Origin: CAZHDI01 sp964531285
GTDB lineage: Bacteria > Pseudomonadota > Alphaproteobacteria > JAJFIK01
Assembly: GCA_964531285.1 (NCBI GenBank)
Contig: CAZHDI010000101.1
Span: 1 to 12,123 of the forward strand
Length of the DNA stretch: 12,123 bases
Direction: 5' to 3'
Shown here: positions 1 through 6,512 of the stretch, one piece after another
Position numbering within the stretch: position 1 is the first letter of the stretch
Layout: every line of letters starts with the position of its first letter
Translations under genes and position numbers: made by a program
The notes under the pieces: model-generated
Databases searched by the model: none
Seen by the model: the letters and a program-made list of their open reading frames with translations, nothing else
Told to the model about the DNA's origin: nothing

Positions 1-1185
1 GGCCTGACCGAGCAGCAGCCCGAGAACAACGTCTACCGCATCCTCATCGAGATGCTGGCGGTGACGCTGTCCAAGGATGCCCGCGCCCGGGCCGTGCAGT
101 TGCCGGCCTGGAACGAGGCCCTTGGCCTGCCGCGCCCGTGGGACCAGCAATGGTCGCTCCGTATGCAGCAGATTTTGGCCTATGAGACCGACCTGTTGGA
201 GTATGCCGACATCTTCAACGGCTCAACCGAGATCGAGGCCAAGACCAACGCGATCATCGAAGCCGCGCGCGGCGAATTCGAGCATATCGATGCCATGGGG
301 GGCGCCGTGGCGGCCGTCGAGTCGGCCTATATGAAACGCCAGCTTGTGGAATCGAACACCCGCCGCATGCAGGCCATCGAAACCGGCGAGATGACCGTGG
401 TCGGCGTCAACGCCTATCAGGAAAGCGCGCCCTCGCCGCTCTCGACCAATGCCGAGGGGTCGATTCTGACGGTGTCGGACGATGTCGAACAGGGCCAGAT
501 CGATTCGCTCAACGCCTGGCGCGCGGCCCGCGACCAGACCGCGGCTGACGCCGCTTTGACCGAGTTGCGCCGCGTCGCGCAGGAGGGCGGCAATATCATG
601 CCGGCCTCCATCGCCGCGGCCAAAGCCGGCGTGACCACCGGGGAATGGGCTGGCACCTTGCGCGATGTGTTCGGAGAATTCCGCGCGCCGACCGGTGTCG
701 CCCGCTCCGGCCCCGTGGATCAGTCCGGCGAGATCGGCACGGTGCGCCAAGCGGTGGACCGGGTGTCGGAAAAGATCGGCCGGCGGATCAAGTTCCTGGT
801 GGGCAAGCCGGGCCTGGACGGCCATTCCAGCGGCGCCGAACAGATCGCCGTGCGCGCGCGCGATGTCGGCATGGAAGTCGTCTATGAGGGCATCCGCCTG
901 ACCCCGGCGCAGATCGTCAACGCCGCCTTGGAGGAAAGCGTCCATGTGGTCGGCCTGTCGATCCTGTCGGGCTCCCATGTGCTGCTGGTGCGCGACATCA
1001 TGGACCGCATGCGTCAGGCGGGCATCGACGACATTCCCGTGGTCGTGGGCGGTATCATCCCGCAGGAGGACGAGGCCACCCTGATCGGGTTCGGCGTCGC
1101 GCGGGTCTACACGCCGAAGGATTATCAGCTCACCGACATTATGCGCGATATCGTCCAGCTGGTTGACGGGCGCGCCGCGGCGTAA
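1..1185 (+). CDS. ecm: Ethylmalonyl-CoA mutase (MeaA/Ecm type), C-terminal part
   Basis: The gene is open at the left edge; reading frame 1 runs from base 1 to TAA at 1183-1185, giving about 394 visible residues. It looks like an adenosylcobalamin-dependent acyl-CoA mutase. The first part is the end of the catalytic barrel (NGSTEIEAKTNAII and following). A linker near bases 690-790 leads into a B12-binding domain starting KFLVGKPGLDGH. The cobalamin-binding DxHxxG motif is DGHSSG at 817-834, with the cobalt-ligand His codon at 823-825, followed by AEQIAVRARD and GLSILSGSH. The GKPGLDGHS and EGIRLTP wording is typical of MeaA/Ecm; methylmalonyl-CoA mutases usually read GQDGHDRG. Ecm converts (2R)-ethylmalonyl-CoA to methylsuccinyl-CoA in the ethylmalonyl-CoA pathway of acetyl-CoA assimilation, in the cytoplasm. 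A close mutase of the same superfamily is the main alternative. The start lies outside the window. Confidence 0.88.
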   Translation, partial: GLTEQQPENNVYRILIEMLAVTLSKDARARAVQLPAWNEALGLPRPWDQQWSLRMQQILAYETDLLEYADIFNGSTEIEAKTNAIIEAARGEFEHIDAMGGAVAAVESAYMKRQLVESNTRRMQAIETGEMTVVGVNAYQESAPSPLSTNAEGSILTVSDDVEQGQIDSLNAWRAARDQTAADAALTELRRVAQEGGNIMPASIAAAKAGVTTGEWAGTLRDVFGEFRAPTGVARSGPVDQSGEIGTVRQAVDRVSEKIGRRIKFLVGKPGLDGHSSGAEQIAVRARDVGMEVVYEGIRLTPAQIVNAALEESVHVVGLSILSGSHVLLVRDIMDRMRQAGIDDIPVVVGGIIPQEDEATLIGFGVARVYTPKDYQLTDIMRDIVQLVDGRAAA

Positions 1186-1199
1186 CCGGCCAGGCAATA

Positions 1200-1225
1200 C
1201 AACCGCCGGCGCCATGCTTCGGTTG
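1200..1225 (+). terminator. Weak stem-loop after ecm
   Basis: CAACCG at 1200-1205 pairs perfectly with CGGTTG at 1220-1225 across a 14-base GC-rich loop, 15 bases after the ecm stop. No U-tract follows, so it is not a textbook intrinsic terminator. It may only protect or pause the transcript end. Confidence 0.25.
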
Positions 1226-1661
1226 CGTGTTGCCCGTATTTGCTGTAAGCGCCCTTCCGGTCGGTCCGGAACAGCAGCGTCAAGTCTGTCTTGCGCGGCT
1301 GGGGGATATCGGACCAGACCTGACCGGAATTCGAAGGGGGCACAGCGAACCGGCGACCGGCCGCGCAACCGGCCACGCGCATTCAGATTGCGTTCATCCA
1401 TGGACCTCAAGGGTGGTTTCTGGATTTGATAGAGCGCGCGTGGTTGTGGCGATAGGCTTACCCAATGATCGATAGCCCGCCGGCAACGGGCGCGCCTTGA
1501 TTTGGGAACCGCGGCTACAAATAACGAACGGCGCATTACGGATTTAAACTTGAGCTTATCGGGGCCGGTGATGTGGAGGACAAGCCTTCATCACGGTCTC
1601 GCGAATCACGGCATCAGGTTCAACTTGCCGTCGCGCTGTCTTTATTAGATCGCCATCCGGC

Positions 1662-1689
1662 CTTTACGCGGGCCGATTTACCCCATAAT
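1662..1689 (+). promoter_or_regulatory. Possible sigma70-type promoter for the membrane-protein/vWA operon
   Basis: CTTTAC (1662-1667) and CATAAT (1684-1689) are separated by 16 bases, about 80 bases upstream of the start codon at 1771. The -10 has five of six consensus bases; the -35 is poor. This is the best spaced pair I found in the AT-richer half of the gap. The call is weak. Confidence 0.25.
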
Positions 1690-1770
1690 CTCGAATTCAG
1701 AGTCTTTTAAGTGAAGATTCGGGTGCCTTGCGGTCGTACCGCACGGTCCCACAGGTGAGAGGGCCGGATT

Positions 1771-3135
1771 ATGGTTGCAACTTCGCCTTGGGGCGATGTG
1801 TTCGACGAGTTCACAGCGCGCAATATTCCTTATGGATTCAACCATCAGGACAGTAACAAGCGCGGCCGCTCCGGCAAGGATCTCAACCAGCTTCGGTTCC
1901 CGGACGAAGACGGCGCCATGCTGGGCCGCAGCCGCGTCCCGGTCACCACGGAGATGCTCACCTCGCGGATTGAGCGTTGGAATGATTATTACAACGCCAA
2001 GCTGCGGATCATCGAAGTCGATCTGCGCGATCTGAGCAAGCGCCGCCAGGGGTTCGGCTATGCGTTGATGCTCGGCATCACGGCGGTGTTCTCGTTCATC
2101 GTGTTCCTGGCCGTGCTCGCGGTCGACTACGCGGTGCTGAGCGAGTTCTGGGCCCGGGTCTATTCCAACGAATACGGCGAAGTGCCGCCGGATTTTGCCG
2201 CATCCGTGGTGGTGAAATCGCTCCAGGTTGTGGTGGCCGCCCTCGCCTTCCACTTCTTCTTTCAGAATTTGAGCCGGGAACACCGGAAGATCTTCACTTT
2301 CTTCGTGTTCGGCGTGACCCTGCTGTTCCTGCTGGGTCTGGGCTTTTTGAATGCCGCCAACAGCCTGCCGCCGGGCTCGGATCTGGCCGTGACCACCGGT
2401 GCCCAGGACGCCTCTCAGGAAGACCAGGAAATCCTGGAAGCCTTGGGTCTGGCTGATGAAACCGACGATGCGGGCGCCGAGGCGCCGGCCGCCGGCACCG
2501 CCGGTCAGCAGGCGGCCCCGGAAGCCGATCGCGGCGCGGGCTTCCGCAACGCCTACGAAGCATCCTGGTTCGCCACCCTGGCACTGTTGTTCATCGCGGT
2601 GACCTCGGTTGCGGCCCTGGTGCTGCATGTGGCGTTGCGCGCGGTCGCCGGTCTGTTCGGCCGGATCGATAACGAGCATTATTTCTCGAACCGTTCGATC
2701 ATGAACCGCCGCGACATGCGGTTCCGCCAGTTGCGCGCCCGCCGGGCCGGGGATTGGCTGCGCTCGGTGAGCGCCCGCAAGGACCTGCTGCGCCATTGCC
2801 TGTCGGCCTTCGAGTCCGGCTATCTCTACGGTCTGTTCAATGAGAACAAGGGCGGCCTGTTCGGCTTGGGCGGTCAGCGGCGCCTTCCGGAATCGGCGGC
2901 GGTCGAAGGCGGCGAAGGGCGTCAGACCCAGGAACAGGCCCTGGTCATGCAGCTTGAACAGGCCATCCAGGCCGTCAAATCCGGCGATGCCATTTTGGGT
3001 CCGGACAGCACCTACACCTTCATCATCGAAGACGTGCGCGATTTCACGGAAATCGATGACGAGGGCGAGTTGCGCAAGCACGACAAGGAAGCGCAAAAGA
3101 AAGAGCGCGATAAAGACAAGGACGACGACGATTAA
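1771..3135 (+). CDS. Four-TM membrane protein of unknown function, first gene of the vWA cluster
   Basis: I do not recognise this 454-residue protein. The ATG at 1771 follows a GAGAGG Shine-Dalgarno sequence with 8-base spacing. Hydrophobic segments lie near residues 97-121, 145-165, 173-195 and 266-289. Basic residues flank them at 90-92, 169-173 and throughout 313-341, so the positive-inside rule puts both ends in the cytoplasm. Residues 197-265 would then form a periplasmic loop rich in Asp, Glu and Ala, beginning after NSLPPGSD. The soluble N-terminus (1-95) is polar and may be helical near 60-92. The roughly 165-residue C-terminus has an Arg-rich part, a Gln/Glu-rich helix (about 385-403) and a highly charged tail ending in four Asp. 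Three exported vWA genes follow on the same strand after 210 bases, so it is a plausible membrane partner for them; that role is inferred from position and topology only. Confidence 0.8.
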   Translation: MVATSPWGDVFDEFTARNIPYGFNHQDSNKRGRSGKDLNQLRFPDEDGAMLGRSRVPVTTEMLTSRIERWNDYYNAKLRIIEVDLRDLSKRRQGFGYALMLGITAVFSFIVFLAVLAVDYAVLSEFWARVYSNEYGEVPPDFAASVVVKSLQVVVAALAFHFFFQNLSREHRKIFTFFVFGVTLLFLLGLGFLNAANSLPPGSDLAVTTGAQDASQEDQEILEALGLADETDDAGAEAPAAGTAGQQAAPEADRGAGFRNAYEASWFATLALLFIAVTSVAALVLHVALRAVAGLFGRIDNEHYFSNRSIMNRRDMRFRQLRARRAGDWLRSVSARKDLLRHCLSAFESGYLYGLFNENKGGLFGLGGQRRLPESAAVEGGEGRQTQEQALVMQLEQAIQAVKSGDAILGPDSTYTFIIEDVRDFTEIDDEGELRKHDKEAQKKERDKDKDDDD

Positions 3136-3173
3136 AGCGTTGAAACGCGGGCCCGCACGGCCATTGTGGCTCC

Positions 3174-3199
3174 GGCCGGGCGAGGCACATGCCCCGGCC
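3174..3199 (+). promoter_or_regulatory. GC-rich hairpin in the membrane gene - vWA A gap
   Basis: GGCCGGG (3174-3180) pairs with CCCGGCC (3193-3199) around a 12-base loop, 38 bases after the membrane-protein stop. It is followed by TGTCCTTAAG rather than a clear U-run. It could be a partial terminator or an mRNA-stability element inside the operon. Confidence 0.35.
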
Positions 3200-3240
3200 T
3201 GTCCTTAAGCGGCTGCCGGTGATAAAAGCGAACCGCGGCC

Positions 3241-3276
3241 TGGGCCATTGCCCAATGCACACGCCGAACCGGCGTG
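3241..3276 (+). promoter_or_regulatory. Two adjacent hairpins upstream of vWA gene A
   Basis: TGGGC (3241-3245) pairs with GCCCA (3250-3254) over a 4-base loop. Just after it CACGCCG (3260-3266) pairs with CGGCGTG (3270-3276) over the loop AAC. The second, 7-bp stem is followed within ten bases by GGGTTTT, so it could act as a leaky terminator or attenuator between the membrane-protein gene and the vWA genes. Confidence 0.4.
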
Positions 3277-3281
3277 GCACT

Positions 3282-3311
3282 GGGTTTTGAGAATCCGGGT
3301 TTTGAGAAGCC
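3282..3311 (+). repeat. 15-bp tandem direct repeat before vWA gene A
   Basis: GGGTTTTGAGAATCC (3282-3296) is followed without a gap by GGGTTTTGAGAAGCC (3297-3311), 14 of 15 bases identical, and a third unit begins with GGGT at 3312. It ends 34 bases before the ATG at 3346. The unit length is a multiple of three, so an extended frame from GTG 3274 would encode GFENP-GFEKP. I think that extension is unlikely because of the better-placed start at 3346. Confidence 0.7.
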
Positions 3312-3345
3312 GGGTCATGGGGGGCCGGCTCATCTGGGGGACGAC

Positions 3346-4230
3346 ATGGCACTGCAGACCATCATGCGCACCACGGATTGCGACACGCGCGCGCCGCTTT
3401 GGACAAAGGGCCTCTGTCTGATCGTGGCGGCCATGCTGATGTCGGCCATTTTCGTCGCCCAACCGGCCCGCGCCGCCGCCCCCACCATCGACGCCCCCAT
3501 CATCGAAACCCCGTCCGCGGAAGCCTTGGCCCGCGCCCAGGTGGCCGCGGTCGAAGTGCGCACCGCCGGCTTCGGCACCTGGTGGGACAGCATCTGGGGA
3601 TGGCTGAACCCGTCCACTCGGACGCCGCAAGCCACGGTCGAGCACATCATTATCGGGCTGGATATCTCCAAATCGAACCCGCTGGTGCTGGACGACGCCT
3701 TTGCCCGCAAGGTCGCCGATTACGTGCGCAACGAGATCGACGATCTGCCCTTGCGCTCGAAAATCACGCTGCGGACCTTCGGAGTGGACCGCGCGGATTT
3801 CAATTCCCTGCGCCGCGACCGGGTGATCTCCAATACCGCCAATGCCGAGGATGCCGCGAATTTCTTCCACACCATCATCAGCAGTGTTCCAAATTTGGTG
3901 GATAGCGGACGCATCCAAGCCCAGAATTTCACGAATATCGTTTCGTTCATGGAGAACATGGCGCAAATCGTAGATTGCGATCAGTATGCAACGACCGTCA
4001 TACTTGCAACCGATGGCATTGAGGACTCAGAATATGTGCGCCTGCGCCGCAGCGGTACGTCTCTGCCGGCGCCGCGCGAGGGTCTCTACGACGGCTGCGA
4101 CCGCTTTTTGATGCTCGGCGTCGGTCAGGGGACCGGCAGCCCGACCCTGACCAACCGGATCCGCCGCGAATGGCAATCCTGGTCGAACCGGGCCGGCTTC
4201 CGGCGGTTCCAGGGTCTGAATAACTGGTGA
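3346..4230 (+). CDS. Exported vWA-domain protein A (full MIDAS)
   Basis: This 294-residue protein starts at ATG 3346, preceded by a GGGGG run 5 bases upstream. An N-terminal signal peptide has a hydrophobic core near residues 23-38 and a likely cleavage after ARA (about residue 43). A 60-residue linker with a Trp-rich stretch (WWDSIWGWLNP) leads to a vWA-like fold: strand HIIIGLD, MIDAS DxSxS as DISKS (Asp106), a Thr-Asn pair in FTNIVSF that fits the second MIDAS loop, and ATDGIEDSE with Asp223. Cys211 and Cys251 flank the last core strands and may form a disulfide in the periplasm. The C-terminus carries EWQSWSNRAGF and ends in Trp. vWA domains bind a metal ion and partner proteins. Here the ligand is unknown. 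It is the first of three tandem paralogues, and the only one with all canonical MIDAS positions. Confidence 0.83.
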   Translation: MALQTIMRTTDCDTRAPLWTKGLCLIVAAMLMSAIFVAQPARAAAPTIDAPIIETPSAEALARAQVAAVEVRTAGFGTWWDSIWGWLNPSTRTPQATVEHIIIGLDISKSNPLVLDDAFARKVADYVRNEIDDLPLRSKITLRTFGVDRADFNSLRRDRVISNTANAEDAANFFHTIISSVPNLVDSGRIQAQNFTNIVSFMENMAQIVDCDQYATTVILATDGIEDSEYVRLRRSGTSLPAPREGLYDGCDRFLMLGVGQGTGSPTLTNRIRREWQSWSNRAGFRRFQGLNNW

Positions 4231-4296
4231 TCGGCGACGGCCGGTGCGCCCGGACGGTGGGGCGAACCACGCCGTGCTCATGAGGGGGTAGACCGC

Positions 4297-5031
4297 GTGT
4301 TTGAGAACTTCTCCCAGTCCATGCGCTGGACGCTGATCGGCCTGGCGGCCTTCGGGGTTTTCATCGCCACATCGGCCGCGGTGATCGTCAGTTGGATCGC
4401 GGTTCAGCATGCGCTCTCGTTCGTCGAAAGCGACCGCACCCCCGGTCCCCACATCGTCATCGGCCTGGATATTTCGAATGGCAGCCCGCTGGTAGACGAT
4501 CCGGTGTTCGCGGACCGGGCCGGCGCGGAAATCCGGGATCTGCTGGCGCCGCTGGGCAGCCGCACGGATGTGAGCGTGCGCGGGTTCGGCGATTTCGGCA
4601 CGTCCGGCACCGCACTCGATTTCGACCGGCGCCTGAACCTGCGCAACAACGGCGCCCGCGTCGGCCGCCTCTTGGATCAGGTGATCGCGGGTGTGCCATC
4701 CGCGGTCGAAAAAGGCCGGGTCAAGCTCCACACGGAATCCAACATCATCGGTTTTCTGGAAAGCATGTCCGGATCCGTGAATTGTGCGCGCGAAACCCGC
4801 ATCGTGCTGATCACCGACGGCGTCGAGGACTCCGAATATCTGCGCCCGGGCACCGGCCAGGACCTGCCCGATCCGGACCGGGACCTGTATGAAGATTGCG
4901 CCCTGCTTCAGATCATCGGCGTCGGCTTCGGCCAGCCCAGCCCGACCCTTGCCAAGGATCTGGATCATCAGTGGAAGGACTGGGCGAATACGGCCGGGTT
5001 CGCGGCCTATCGGGGCCAGCACTCGCTCTGA
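4297..5031 (+). CDS. Membrane-anchored vWA-like protein B
   Basis: The 244-residue product starts at GTG 4297 with a GAGGGGG Shine-Dalgarno 8 bases upstream. One hydrophobic segment (about residues 10-36) has no clear signal-peptidase site, so I expect an N-terminal anchor with the rest in the periplasm. The vWA-like domain follows almost at once: HIVIGLDIS (Asp58), then a SRTDVSVRGFG strand, ESNIIGF at the second MIDAS loop, ITDGVEDSE (Asp174) and QWKDWANTAGF near the end. The DxSxS fifth position is Gly (DISNG), with a Ser one residue later, and the usual Thr is Ser, so metal binding may be altered. Cys163 and Cys201 match the cysteine pair of the neighbouring paralogues. It lies 66 bases after gene A and 27 before gene C, consistent with one operon. 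Confidence 0.82.
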   Translation: MFENFSQSMRWTLIGLAAFGVFIATSAAVIVSWIAVQHALSFVESDRTPGPHIVIGLDISNGSPLVDDPVFADRAGAEIRDLLAPLGSRTDVSVRGFGDFGTSGTALDFDRRLNLRNNGARVGRLLDQVIAGVPSAVEKGRVKLHTESNIIGFLESMSGSVNCARETRIVLITDGVEDSEYLRPGTGQDLPDPDRDLYEDCALLQIIGVGFGQPSPTLAKDLDHQWKDWANTAGFAAYRGQHSL

Positions 5032-5058
5032 CCGGGCCATCCGCGTGAGGAGATCGCC

Positions 5059-5793
5059 ATGATCGCGACCGCAAGCCCCCGTTCGGCCAAGCCGGCTTTC
5101 GCCGTTTTGGCAATCGCCCTCGCCGCCGTCTGCCTGGCCGCCCTGTGCCTCAGCGTCGCCCGCCCGGCTCTGGCGCAGCCCGAAACCGGCCTGCCGGGGG
5201 ATGCCTATCACCTCGTCATCGGCATCGATGTCAGCGAGAACAGCCCTTTCGTGACGGACGATGTGTTCGCCGGGAAAACCGCCCGGCGTATCGCCGAGCG
5301 CATCGCCGCCCTGCCCATGCGCTCCAAAGTCTCCTTTCGGTCCTTTGGCGCCCACAGCACCACCGATGTCGTGCTCGAATTCGACCGGGAGATCAGCCGC
5401 AATCAAACGCCCCAGGCTACGGCCTCGTTCATCCGGGCGCTGATCGCCGGTATGCCGGAAATCGTCCGCAACGGGACGTTGGAAGTTCACGGCCGCAGCG
5501 ACATTCTGGGCTTTCTCGGCACCATGGCACGCAGCATCGATTGCGCCGCCACCCGGACGGTGGTGATCGTGGCCACTGACGGTTTCGAGGACTCCGAATT
5601 CGCGCGCATGAGCGATGGCGGCACCCTGCCGGACGAAGCCGCGGGCGCGTTTTCGGGCTGCGCGCGCCTTGAAATGCTCGGTCTGGGACGCGGCGGCGGC
5701 TCCCCCAGCCTGACCCAGCGCATTGTCGAGGAATGGAAGGCCTGGGGCGAAGCCGCCGGATTCACCACGGTCATTGCCCTCGACTCCTGGTGA
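5059..5793 (+). CDS. Exported vWA-like protein C
   Basis: This 244-residue protein starts at ATG 5059 after a GAGGAG Shine-Dalgarno. A signal peptide with a long hydrophobic core (about residues 13-33) ends in ALA before QPETG, predicting cleavage after residue 39 and a free periplasmic protein. The domain shows HLVIGIDVS (Asp57), RSKVSFRSFG, RSDILGF, ATDGFEDSE (Asp174), and EEWKAWGEAAGF near the C-terminus, which ends in Trp as in copy A. The first MIDAS motif is DVSEN followed by Ser, so the canonical fifth Ser is replaced, and the second-loop Thr is Ser. Cys162 and Cys201 correspond to the conserved cysteine pair. In the core it resembles A in several places (LP.RSK, ATDG), which suggests A and C could be closer to each other than to B; that needs an alignment. 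Confidence 0.82.
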   Translation: MIATASPRSAKPAFAVLAIALAAVCLAALCLSVARPALAQPETGLPGDAYHLVIGIDVSENSPFVTDDVFAGKTARRIAERIAALPMRSKVSFRSFGAHSTTDVVLEFDREISRNQTPQATASFIRALIAGMPEIVRNGTLEVHGRSDILGFLGTMARSIDCAATRTVVIVATDGFEDSEFARMSDGGTLPDEAAGAFSGCARLEMLGLGRGGGSPSLTQRIVEEWKAWGEAAGFTTVIALDSW

Positions 5794-5822
5794 CCCCCGC
5801 CCAGCCTCTTCACCGGCCCGCC

Positions 5823-6512
5823 ATGAAAACCATCGGCCTTCTTGGCGGGATGAGTTGGGAAAGCACGGCCGTCTATTATCAGCATCTCAACCGTATGACC
5901 CGCGCGCGCCTGGGAGGGCTCCATTCCGCGCCGCTGCTTTTGTGGTCGGCGGATTTTGCCCAGATCGCCGCGTGGCAGGCCGCCGGTGACTGGGACCGGG
6001 CGGGCGCGGCGCTCGGCGATGCCGCCCGGCGCCTGGACGTTGCGGGGGCGGATCTTCTCATCCTGTGCACCAACACCATGCACAAGCTGGCCGAAGCCAT
6101 CGAGACGGCGGCGTCAATCCCGCTCCTGCATATCGCCGATGCCACGGCTCGCGCCCTCAAGACCGCAGGCGCCGCCCGCCCGCTGCTCCTGGCGACGCGG
6201 TACACGATGGAACAGGATTTTTATGTGGGGCGCCTGCGCAACCGGCATGGACTCGATATGCGTATCCCGGACGACAGCGGGCGTAGGATCGTTCATGACA
6301 TCATCTATGATGAACTCTGCCAGGGCGTGATCCGGGAGGCCTCGCGCGCCCGCATTCTCGATGTCATCGCCGCCACGCCGGAGGCGGACAGCATCATTCT
6401 GGGCTGCACTGAAATCGGCCTCCTGATCGATGCATCGCACACGGACCGGCCGGTGTTTGACACCACCGAAATCCATGCCCGCGCCGCGATCGACGCCGCT
6501 CTGGCGCCCTAA
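5823..6512 (+). CDS. Aspartate/glutamate racemase family protein
   Basis: The 229-residue protein fits the PLP-independent Asp/Glu racemase family (YgeA/RacX-like) in length and motifs. It opens with the family N-terminus KTIGLLGGMSWEST. The two catalytic cysteines of the two-base mechanism appear as Cys82 in LCTNTMHK and Cys195 in LGCTEIGLL. A conserved TRYTMEQDFY segment lies at about 125-134. The start is ATG 5823; the ribosome-binding site is weak. The gene begins 29 bases after vWA gene C and may be on the same transcript. It is cytoplasmic, with no signal peptide. Family members racemise various amino acids, so substrate cannot be set from sequence. Its stop overlaps that of the convergent gluQ gene by four bases. 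Confidence 0.88.
   Translation: MKTIGLLGGMSWESTAVYYQHLNRMTRARLGGLHSAPLLLWSADFAQIAAWQAAGDWDRAGAALGDAARRLDVAGADLLILCTNTMHKLAEAIETAASIPLLHIADATARALKTAGAARPLLLATRYTMEQDFYVGRLRNRHGLDMRIPDDSGRRIVHDIIYDELCQGVIREASRARILDVIAATPEADSIILGCTEIGLLIDASHTDRPVFDTTEIHARAAIDAALAP

Larger units (their letters stand above)
1186..1770. other. 585-base non-coding region between ecm and the membrane-protein gene
   Basis: I see no credible gene here; the short open frames are Arg/Pro-rich and have no recognisable domain. The left half is GC-rich. The part from about 1500 to 1720 is more AT-rich, with TTTAAA at 1543-1548, TTTATTAGAT at 1641-1650 and TTTTAAG at 1705-1711, as expected for a promoter zone. A hairpin pairs GTGATG (1568-1573) with CATCAC (1589-1594), with an inner AGG/CCT pairing. 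A short GCCCG/CGGGC hairpin lies near 1475-1491. The length is unusual for this otherwise compact window. Confidence 0.6.

Noticed and set aside
223..1536. Long minus-strand open frame opposite ecm
   Set aside because: It is Arg/His/Gly/Asp-rich, has no domain, and mirrors the codon structure of ecm; typical of GC-rich shadow frames.
1544..1559. Possible CtrA site (TTAA-N7-CTTA)
   Set aside because: The second half-site does not match TTAA, and a single degenerate copy is expected by chance.
1678..3096. 472-codon minus-strand frame opposite the membrane protein
   Set aside because: Low-complexity His/Gln/Gly-rich translation antisense to a gene with clear TM segments and a ribosome-binding site.
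3274..3345. Upstream GTG extension of vWA gene A
   Set aside because: It begins inside a strong hairpin and would place a 24-residue repeat-derived segment before a good signal peptide; ATG 3346 has a better context.
4027..5490. 487-codon minus-strand frame opposite the vWA genes
   Set aside because: It spans three genes that share conserved motifs; the antisense product has none.
1771..5793. Bat/MoxR or chelatase-type vWA operon
   Set aside because: No AAA+ ATPase, DUF58 or TPR gene is present, and the vWA proteins are not TM-anchored at both ends as in BatA/BatB.
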